Below are positions 46,201 to 55,800 of a stretch of DNA of 64,000 nucleotides, one piece after another. Position numbers and translations under genes: made by a program. This stretch comes from Branchiostoma floridae (Eukaryota; Chordata; Leptocardii; Amphioxiformes; Branchiostomatidae), in the NCBI RefSeq assembly GCF_000003815.2, contig NC_049985.1:16090355-16154354 (forward strand), in the 5' to 3' direction. How positions within the stretch are numbered: position 1 is the stretch's first letter; each line of letters starts with the position of its first letter. The notes beneath the pieces were generated by a model. That model saw only the letters and a program-made list of their open reading frames with translations, did not search any database and was not told the DNA's origin.

Positions 46201-48682
46201 GGTGTGAATAGAGCCCTGTGGCTACATAACATACGCACCTTCATACCAAATTTCAGACCATTTGGTTTTCATACATAGGTACAGGAGCCAAAACTTAACA
46301 TTTTTAGTCCGTAAATGGCAAAAAATCCCAAAATTCAACAATTTAAAGTATTGTATGCCCAAAGTGAAAATGAAGTACTGTGGGCACTTGCCAGACACAC
46401 TTTCATGCCGAATTCCAGGTCATTAGGTTTTCATACAAGGGTATAGGAGCCAAAAGTATACATTTTTTGTCAAAAATAGCCGAAAAACCCAAAATGACTC
46501 ATTTTTAAAGTGATCTATAAAGAAAGTGTTGATTGGACCCTGTGCTCATATGACCAATGCACCTATGTACCAAATTTCAAGTAATTAAGTTTTCATATAA
46601 GGGTATAGGAGCCAAAAATATACATTTTTAGTCAAAAATGGCCGAAAAACCCTAAAATAACTAATTTTTGGAGTAAACAATGAAAAAAGCGTTGATGGGG
46701 TTCTGTGGTCATATGTCAAACGCACCTATGTACCAAATTTCAGGTCATTTGGTTTTAATACAAGGGCATAGGAGCCAAAAATATACATTTCTAGTTAAAA
46801 ATGGCCAAAAACCCTATAATAACTCATTTTTGAAGTGATCTATGAAGAAAGTGTTGATGGTTTTCTGTGCTCATATGTACAATGCACCTCTGTACCAAAT
46901 TTCGGGTCATTAGCTTGTAATACCAGGGCACAGGGGCCCAAAATATACATATTTTGTCTAAAAATGACCAAAAACCCTAAATATCATAAATTCTAAGGCC
47001 TCTATCAAGAAAGTGAAAAAAACGTCTGGGGGTATTTGCTATTTCTACCACCTTGCCTAATTTCAGCTCATTTGGCCCAAAAATGAAAAAGTTGAATCCA
47101 TTTGAAGAATTTGACAGGAGAACCAAAGGAAAAACTAGAAAGGCCGACATTTGCTTGGGAGCAAATACAGCATATTGCAATCCATCTTCATATGCATGCC
47201 AATCCCAAATTTAACAATTTTTGATTGATGTACACCATAGGTGTGAATAGAGCCCTATGGCTACATAACATACGCACCTTCATACCAAATTTCAGACCAT
47301 TTGGTTTTCATACATAGGTACAGGAGCCAAAACTTAACATTTTTAGTCCGTAAATGGCAAAAAATCCCAAAATTCAACAATTTAAAGTATTGTATGCCCA
47401 AAGTGAAAATGAAGTACTGTGGGCACTTGCCAGACACACTTTCATGCCGAATTCCAGGTCATTAGGTTTTCATACAAGGGTATAGGAGCCAAAAGTATAC
47501 ATTTTTTGTCAAAAATAGCCGAAAAACCCAAAATAACTCATTTTTAAAGTGATCTATAAAGAAAGTGTTGATTGGACCCTGTGCTCATATGTCCAATGCA
47601 CCTATGTACCAAATTTCAGGTCATTAAGTTTTCATATAAGGGTATAGGAGCCAAAAATATACATTTTTAGTCAAAAATGGCCAAAAACCCTAAAATAACT
47701 CATTTTTGGAGTAAACAATGAAAAAAGCGTTGATGGGGTTCTGTGGTCATATGTCAAACGCACCTATGTACCAAATTTCTGGTCATTTGGTTTTAATACA
47801 AGGGCATAGGAGCCAAAAATATACATTTCTAGTCAAAAATGGCCAAAAACCCTAAAATAACTCATTTTTGAAGTGATCTATGAAGAAAGTGTTGATAGTT
47901 TTCTGTGCTCATATGTCCAATGCACCTCTGTACCAAATTTCTGGTCATTAGCTTGTAATACCAGGGCACAGGGGCCCAAAATATACATATTTTGTCTAAA
48001 AATGACCAAAAACCCTAAATATCATAAATTCTAAGGCCTCTATCAAGAAAGTGAAAAAAACGTCTGGGGGTATTTGCTATTTCTACCACCTTGCCAAATT
48101 TCAGCTCATTTGGCCCAAAAATGAAAAAGTTGAATCCATTTGAAGAATTTGACAGGAGAAACTCAGGAAAAACAATATATTGCAATCCCATACTATGTAT
48201 GGATTGCAATATAACAATATATTGCATCCATACTATGTATGGATTGCAATATAATAACCGGCCAGGGAACAGGTCGCGATCGCGTGCTGTTCCCTNNNNN
48301 NNNNNNNNNNNNNNNNNNNNNNNNNNNNNNNNNNNNNNNNNNNNNNNNNNNNNNNNNNNNNNNNNNNNNNNNNNNNNNNNNNNNNNNNNNNNNNNACGAT
48401 TTTTCCAGCGATCCGGAGTCTGGTAGAGACTAGACTGTTTCCAGGGCAGGGCTTATACACTTAACTATGGCCAACATCCCCCAAAGAACATACGGCAGAC
48501 CCCAGAGTTAGAACCTGACTGTTGGTAGGCTAAGGGGGGTGGGGGGTCCAGGCAAGGAGGTTTATCAAGCGATTCCAGCAGTTGACTTGGTTCGACTTAC
48601 CAGCTGCCAATGCCACTTCAACGCCTTCAAGTGAGTCATTATCAGCCGCAGACAACAGAAATTCATTCACATTTTCCGCCAT
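43205..48682 (-). CDS. Ankyrin-repeat MYND zinc-finger protein, gene 2
   Basis: Exons on the minus strand: 48601-48682, 45153-45347, 44377-44551, 43780-43929 and 43205-43445; 843 nt, 280 residues. Exon order, phases (1, 1, 2, 2) and the ankyrin-then-MYND plan match genes 1, 3 and 4. Start MAENVNEFLLSAADND; the second exon encodes ADIDFDQLENW and the LVHHGATLDVRD repeat follows. The fourth exon is longer than in paralogs because a 14-residue segment is present twice (DSAEDSFELVPEVR then NSAKESIKLVQEAR). The MYND finger is complete (CNPKC, CGRC, CSRDC, GHKKCC) and is followed by a 47-residue tail absent from gene 1. The donor after exon 2 (ATG/GTTAGA) is weak but required by the frame. Intron 1 (3.25 kb) holds a 1039-bp tandem duplication and an assembly gap, so its size is uncertain. 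Divergent from gene 3. Confidence 0.85.
43540..43690 (-). mobile_element. tRNA-derived SINE
   Basis: The minus strand reads CGCGTAGTGCAGTGGCAGC, then AGGTTCGAATCC (B box), then GGGAAAGACACTTTACACAA, matching the SINE at 7801-8035. It lies in intron 4 of gene 2, in the same direction as the gene. Confidence 0.7.
44185..44252 (-). mobile_element. tRNA-like SINE head
   Basis: The minus strand shows CGCGTGGTATAATGGGCAGC (A-box-like) and CTCAGGCCCAAGAGGTCCTG, the same order as the SINE at 43540-43690. It is truncated or diverged at the B box. A CA microsatellite follows at 44274-44288. Confidence 0.5.
45590..45990 (-). repeat. Copy of the CTCCATGAAA / CTAGCGGC repeat family
   Basis: Inverted relative to the copies at 13.3 and 22.6 kb: CGCTAGGGGGCCCAAACTTA at about 45640, CATAGCATGTTCAGAGCA, a GACAGACAGACA run at 45869, and the terminal ACCTCCATCAG and TTTCATGGAGGT pair at about 45960-45990. 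It sits in gene 2 intron 1. Confidence 0.65.
46095..48172. repeat. 1039-bp tandem duplication with internal ~160-bp repeats
   Basis: The segment starting ACTAGAAAGGCCGACATTTG at 46095 restarts at 47134, and the two 1039-bp copies differ at only scattered bases. Each copy contains about six diverged units of roughly 160 bp, each with AAAAATGGCC, ACTCATTTTT, CACCTATGTACCAAATTTC and GGAGCCAAAA phrases. Open frames here are by-products. It lies in intron 1 of gene 2. The near-identity points to a recent duplication or an assembly duplication. Confidence 0.9.
48173..48430. repeat. Palindromic cluster flanking an assembly gap
   Basis: CAATATATTGC and CCATACTATGTATGG palindromes occur twice in a row at 48173-48252. 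Just before the gap, AGGGAACAGG and CTGTTCCCT flank the palindrome CGCGATCGCG. After the gap comes CGATCCGGAGTCTGGTAGAG, the end of a MITE family also seen at 46033, 38468 and 61045. The assembly probably broke at these foldbacks. Confidence 0.7.
48296..48395. other. Assembly gap, 100 N
   Basis: Run of exactly 100 N in gene 2 intron 1, beside strong palindromes. Confidence 1.
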
Positions 48683-49885
48683 TCCGTTATAGTATAACTT
48701 TATAAGAACTGCCGCTGTTCCCACTTTTACGCGTGTTTTGACGATGTCTCAGAGTTCGAACTGAAGGTGTTCTGTCACATAAACTGTAGTCATATGAGCA
48801 GCATGAGAACGTAGATGTTTAGAAAAGAAGTTTTCTATCACTACAGCATTTATAGTTTAATTACATTTGTTTTTATACATGTTCTGATTTGTTTTTAGTG
48901 ATTGATGCACAAATATGCTAAGATATAGCTATCATTCGCGCGTCTGGGTGTGTGCGTCTCGCGTTTGGCTGCTATCTTTGCTTACTCCTGGGATCCGGGG
49001 GGCAACTGAGTTACAATTTTTCCCAGTGACATACATAAACGCGTTGATCCTGTGGGAAAGTGGAGGATACAAATGTGTCATGATATCAGGAATCAAAACT
49101 TCAAACCATACACTCAAACCCTCAACCCTCGTCAATTATATCAAGAAGTTTTTATTGATAACAGCTCCTTGATTATATCACTGAATTACAGTTTTTGATT
49201 ACACTTTCAACTTGACTTCCTGTCATTGATCGTTGTCCTTGCTGTTGTAGGCTATGTAATAAAGTAACCCTTCGTCTCATAAATGTAATGGTTTTTGCCC
49301 ATCTTTTAGCATAAAAGCAGCCAAGATAGTATTCTTCAAGCAAAAGTATCATGCCCCGGTCGTTTTTTGGGCGTGTTTTAGGCGTTTTTGTCGGGCATTC
49401 TATTGTGTACTTTTTTTTTTTCATGTGCAGTCCGCCAGCCAAAATGGCGAAAATTAAGAAAAAAGCACAATATAGAAAGCCCAATAAAAAAAGCCTAAAA
49501 TTACGTTGCAAACTTCTGCTCAAAACTTGGAGAGAATCAAGATGGCAGCCAAACGCAAGAAGCACATACAGTACCTCGACATGCGAATGAGAGCAATGTT
49601 TGCGCATATCTGTCCATCAATAACTACAAGCAAAACAGGTACTTGTATAGAAACAACAACAACAACAATTATACGGATAAAAACCCAGATTTTCAAGATC
49701 TTTCAATACTTCTTTTCCGAAGATCCTCTCTAATTCTCTGCGTTCTCACACAGTCCTCCAACAAATCACGTGTCAAAACAATAGGTCACATGACCAAACA
49801 GCTTCCTCTCACGCGTCTTCAGTTCAAACTCGCACTTTGTCAGAACACACACGTGGAAAGGTGTCCGACAGCGGCAGTAAACGGA
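48683..49885. other. Divergent upstream region of genes 2 and 3
   Basis: Genes 2 and 3 start 1.2 kb apart in opposite directions. The region holds a copy of the dispersed ATAAAGTAAC / AGCAGCCAA repeat (49255-49345) and the gene 3 promoter module at 49764-49796. No exon is supported; frames of up to 144 codons on the minus strand have no recognisable content. Confidence 0.55.
49764..49796 (+). promoter_or_regulatory. Paired E-box module upstream of ANK-MYND gene 3
   Basis: CACGTG at 49767-49772 and CACATG at 49787-49792, 20 bp apart, in TCACGTGTCAAAACAATAGG and GGTCACATGACCAAACA. It lies 119 bp before the ATG and matches the modules of genes 1 and 4. Confidence 0.6.
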
Positions 49886-52800
49886 ATGGCGGAGACTGAT
49901 GCGAATAAATTGCTGTTGTCTGCGGCAGCGAAGGGCTGGATTGGAGGCGTCAAAAGGGCATTGGAAGCTGGTAAATCAGATAATGTACTGTACTCACCAA
50001 CATTGTTGAGCAAAGAGAGATGTGGAACTGGGCAACTGGAACTAGTTAGGCTGCTGCTCCGCAAGGGAGCGTCTTTGGTGAAGAGAACCATGGGGGCCAA
50101 GGCTCCCCTTCACGCAGCAGCGATGAATGGTAGGTTCATTAGAAACAAATTCTCGACAGTTATATACACCGAACGAAGCCAAAAAACAGAAGTTGATACG
50201 ACTTTTCATTTTGAACTGTTCACGACAAGTTACATACAGTTACGTGGCAATCGAACGATATTAGCACGTACAACTCGTCACTTGCGTGACGAACGATGCA
50301 CGCAACCGTTCACGGCATGCAGACCACATTACATACTCATTGCCTTAAGCAACCGCGAGAGTGACGCACGTTGACGCACTCCCTCCCTGTTCTTCCCCAC
50401 GTTTTCAGAAAAAAACGTGGCGGACTTGGCCTCCCCAAATCCGTACGGACAAAAATCACGTATACGGCGGGTTATGCCCTTAGCTTTATGCAGACCTCAT
50501 CGCCATCGCCAAAAACTAATAATTTGCAGAATAGTAAAATAGTTTCTAGTATGCTTGGCCATTTGGATCTAGTTCCATGGATCCGTTTAGATGCCAGGGT
50601 CAGCTCAGCTCCGACATGTTGTAAGGGATTGCATTTGTCTTTCAGAAGGGACGTAAAATGGGGGTCACATGTTGGAGGTGCTTCGAGCACGTGAACACCT
50701 ACTTATTACTCAGATTGGGCACCTACTGGCTACCCTAATACACCAATACACCAAGGTTAACCATAGCAAGGATGTGTGTTTCTAAATGCATACAAGTATT
50801 ACTCAGTGGAAGGCAGCCTTTGCTTGATCGTAACCTCGCGCTTATTTTCCTTGTGTTGAGGAAAATCATGAAATCTTCATCATGGATTTATCTACCAACA
50901 CAGATACGCTTTCATGCTAACGTGTGCTTGATAAGATGATATTTTTGTGTCTCAAATCAAACCCAGGAAAGACAGAAGTGGTGGACTTGCTGGTGCAGCA
51001 TGGTGCAACATTAGACATACAGGACCCCGACGGCTTCCAGGAGACTCCACTGATGAATGCATGTCGCTACAACCACGTGGACACAGTTCGGCGACTGATT
51101 GAGCTCGGAGCAAGACCTGATTTGACCAACGGTCACGTAGGCCAGAAGTAAGTGTCAAACATTTTCATCAGAATATAGAATGAACGATTGTTACCTCCAT
51201 CAAAAATGGTCGTATTGCTTTGCTTAACACTCAGAGAAACGATTCGAATAAAACATTTATCAGAATAAAAATTTTTCTGTCCCATCCAAAATTGTGTTCA
51301 CACTGCTCTTCAGCAATCCCGTCCGATTTGTGCGCCCTCCGTCTTATCTGAATAAAACATAAATTGCGTTTCACAGATGAATCGCTACATCTTGTGGTAG
51401 TCGGCGGTGAGATTCACTTTATTTCTGCATTGGTCGAGGGATTTCTCAACTCCATGCCCCGCCATTCCTTCGGATATATCTTCTGAAACAACCAGAGGGG
51501 CAGAAGTTCGGGCCGAACTGGAGCCCCTTTTCGATCTAAGCCACATTTCGGACGGGTCACACAAAGAGCAACTTTTAGATCTCCTCGTGAAGTATGAGGA
51601 TATCTTTTCACGCAACCAGGAAGACATGGGCATGACCAGTAAAGCGACTCACCAAATTGACACTGGTGACGCCCCTCCGGTTCGGTTGCCGCCCCGGCGC
51701 GTTTCTCCCCAGGCGAAGGAGACAATTGGTCAGGAATTGGATAAACTGACCCGATTAGGCTTCATAGAGGAATCAATCTCGCCTTGGGGGGCCCCCGTTG
51801 TGCTTGTCAATAAAAAAGACGGTACAAAGCGAATGTGTGTTGACTACCGAGGTTTGAACAATGTCACCAAGAAATCGTCTTGGCCATTGCCGCGCATAGA
51901 CGACACTCTTGATGCGCTGTCAGGCTCCCAACTGTTCTCCACGTTAGACTTAAGAGCGGCATATATGCAGGTTCCTCTAGAGGAAGCGGCAAGGGAAAAG
52001 ACCGCATTTACAACCCCGTTTGGCTTGTTCCAATACAAACGGCTTCCGTTCGGCCTCTGTTCGGCTCCCTCTACTTTTGCGAGGTTAATGGAGAACGTGT
52101 TGCGTGGCCTACAGCCTCATGTGTGTATGGCATACTTGGATGATACTATCGTTCACTCCGATGACGCAATTGCCAACCACCTTGCGAACCTAGAGGCTGT
52201 GTTCCAGCGCTATCGCGAAGCGAATCTTAAGCTCAATCCTGAGAAGTGCATGTTCCTCGTCACTGAAGTCGAGTTCCTCGGCCACGTCATTTCAGGCACA
52301 GGCGTGCGTACCGACCCCAAAAAGGTTAGCGCTGCAGCAGAATGGCCTACGCCGCGCACTGTGCGTCAGGTACAACAATTCCTGGGCTTTGCGAACTACT
52401 ATAGGCGTTTCATACAAGATTTCGCCAAAAAGGCCAAACCGCTAACGTCATTGACGCGCAAAAACACTCGCTTCAAGTGGACAGAGGAATGCGACAATGC
52501 TTTCCGCGAGCTCAAGCAGCACTTAGTGTCGGCACCTATCCTGGCCTATCCTGACTTCTCAAAACCCTTCATTGTTGACACAGATGCATCTGATGTTGGT
52601 ATTGGAGGAGTGCTGAGCCAAAAGCAGGACGGTCTTGAGAGGGTAATCGCATATTACAGCCGTTCTCTAACGCCTGTTGAGCAGCGCTACTGCGTGCATA
52701 GACGCGAAATGCTAGCAGCGGTAGAATTTATCACAAAGCACGAGTGCTACTTGCAAGGCGATGATGAGTTCTTGTTGCGAACAGATCACAGCGCACTACA

Positions 52801-55800
52801 GTACTTGATGAATATGAAAAACCCATCAAGTCAATACGCGCGCTGGTTATTGCGTTTGGCCACGTACAAGTTCCACATCGAGCACAGGCCGGGAGCCAGC
52901 CATGGCAACGCTGACGGTTTAAGTAGAGGGCCCTGTTCCCAGTGCAAGAAAAGCGACTCGGAGGACAGTGAGCCAGTTAGGGTTTTCGCAGCTCGGCAGG
53001 CTGATCCAGATGGGCTCAACCCAATCCCTGCCTTGTCTCAGAATGAGATTAGACGAGCCCAGCGTGCTGACCCGACTTTGGCTTGCCTCGTATTGGACGT
53101 GCAAAGAGGCACTAAACCCGATAATCTCGGCCTCCAAAGGCTCACCCGGGAACAGCGCACGCTCTATGCTGATTGGCCATGTCTAGAATTCTGGGACGGC
53201 GTCCTGTACAGAAATTGTGATAGGAAAGATGGCCTGGGACCCCAGCTCCAACTGCTGCTCCCAAGGACGCTCGTCCCTCGCGTGCTTAAGATGGTCCATG
53301 ACGAACCGCTTGGTGGTCACTTAGGCGTAGAGAAGACCCTTAATAAACTTAGGTCTGCTTTCTACTGGCCCGGCATGCGTCACGACGTGACTGCCCACGT
53401 GTCAGGTTGTGAGACCTGCATACGGACCAAGAGCGGCAGGCGTAAACAGAGAGCCCCCATGCAGCCTAGCGCAGTCGGTTTCCCAAACCACCGAGTCGCC
53501 ATGGACATAGTCGGCCCCCTTCCTAAGTCGCGTGCTGGCAATAAGTACATTTTGGTCGCGACAGACTATTTCACAAAGTGGGTTGAGATTTTCCCCATGG
53601 AGAATGAGACGGCAGAGTCTGTAGCCAAATGTTTCTACAAAGGTTGGATCTGCGTCCACGGTCCTCCACAGTCTCTACACACAGATCAGGGCAAGAATTT
53701 CGATTCTGTGTTGGTGAAGGACCTTTGTCGGCTAATGCAAATTCATAAGACTCGGACGACGCCGTATCATCCCCAGTCAGACGGTCTTGTTGAGCGCTTC
53801 AACAGGACAATGGGAAATATCTTACGCGCCTACGTGTCGCCCACCCAGCGCGACTGGGATGAGCACTTGCCCGCGGTCAAGTACGCGTATAATACAAGTT
53901 GTCACGCGACAACCGGGTTCTCGCCCTACTTCCTGATGCACGGTCGCGAGGCACGTCTTCCCATTCATGTAATGGCGCGCATCCCTACTAGCGTCGGTGA
54001 GGTTCATGAACACGTGGAGGTATTACGGAACCGCCTACCGTCTGTGTTCAATCTTGTACAGGAGAAGACACAGCAACAGCAATGTAGACAGAAGGAGCTC
54101 TATGACAAGAAAATTCATGGCAAGCCCTATGACATTGGCGACACCGTCTTCATCCTGAACAAACAGGTGCCAACGGGGCTTGCGCGGAAATTGGCGCCAA
54201 AGACTAAAGGCCCATTTGAGGTCTTGCGCCGCATTAGCGATCAGGTCTACGAAGTGCGTGGCATGAGAGGGAGGGCACAGCAGAAGGTAGTATGTGTGAG
54301 TTTTGAGAACATGATACCCTTCTCTCCCACCCAGGACGACCCGGATTACGATCCGCGGAATGACCGACCCCGTCGGCCTGCCCGCCCTAACCGTAACCGG
54401 CGCCAAGAACCTTCCCTTTCAGAGGATCCAGTGACGTCCGGGGAAGAGTCCTCCCAGGGCACTTGTTCTGCTTCCGTTTCAGGTTCCGACCAGCAGTCTG
54501 GCGATGAAGATGACCAGGACGAGGCGTCCGTCCCGAAGACACTTGTTCCGCCGAGGGAGAGACGACCAGCTGTGAATCCGGACGTCTCCAGTGACAGCGA
54601 AGAGGAGAGGACTTCGACGAGCCATGCTGCTGACGTCCCGAGACCACGACGACATCGCCGCAGACCGTCGTACCTGGAGGACTTTGCGTTGGACTCTGAC
54701 TCGGATTACATAGATTTAACATAGTGTGTTATTGTTAAGTTGTGCTGAGCAAAGACAGACCACTTCGTGTCTCGCGGTTCTGATGGTGCAAATCATTCGG
54801 CTGGGTGTGCTGGTGCATTGGTTGTTGTAGATTGTGTGTTGGTTCCTGTTTCACCTGTAAATCACCGTGGCTAGGTCCCCCGGAAGTTAAGGTTATATGA
54901 AGATTTTTTTTTTTGTTATCAAGTACGGATGGAACTCCGGAGCTGAGCTGAGAGGATGGGTAGGTATACACGTTTTCTGTTTTCACGCCGTAGCCAATGT
55001 AGGCGAGCTCAAGTCTCCTGTTGGTGTCGTCTGCGTGCTGCGTGTCCATCTCTCGAGGAATTGGATGGGGATTTGAGTATCTAATCTCAAAGGTGATTAG
55101 CAGTAAATCTCTCCCCATGCCAGTGAGTATGTGTTAAGGTTACTTAGGTGTTTATTCGGGTAACGACGGACAAGTTTAAGTGATTGACCGGGTAGTATAC
55201 ATGGGATTCTGCATGCCTTCTCTGCTTCTGGTGTGTTTGGCCGCCTTGTCGTCTGCTATGCACCTGCCACCGCCGTACACGTTGGAATTTTGTCTCTTGC
55301 GAAGCACACATGTAAATTGTTGTCTGTATCAGACACAGTGTAATAAAACCACATGATTATTGCTTATGTATTGCTGATGTATTGCGTACGCATTGCTTAT
55401 GTATATGTTTATCTGTATTATGCTGAACTTTTGTATTGTATTGACCATATGCAGAATGTGAGTGGCCAATGGCTGGTGAGAGCAGTCTGATTGGTCACAG
55501 AGATATAGATAATGCTGAATATCTGTACTATGCTGAAATTTTTGTATTGTATGGACCATATGCGGAATGTGAGCGACCAATGGCTGGTGAGAGCAGTCTG
55601 ATTGGTCACAGAGAGCTAAATAATGATAAATGACTGATGGTACCCACTTTTGTTATTTTATATCAACCTGTTGTATTTTTGTTACACCTCCCTTGTAATG
55701 TTATGGTATCTTAACATTTGAGGACAAATGTTCGGTGAGGGGGAGGTAGTGTAACGGCCATGACCTTTGACATATGAGATAATTAGGTAATGACCGTCTA

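Noticed and set aside
49173-49607. 144-codon minus-strand frame between genes 2 and 3
   Set aside because: It covers a dispersed repeat and the opposite strand is also open; no domain or splice context.
54735-55118. Possible env or accessory frame of the Gypsy element
   Set aside because: It is on the opposite strand, lacks a signal peptide or membrane segment, and no plus-strand frame of size exists between pol and the LTR.
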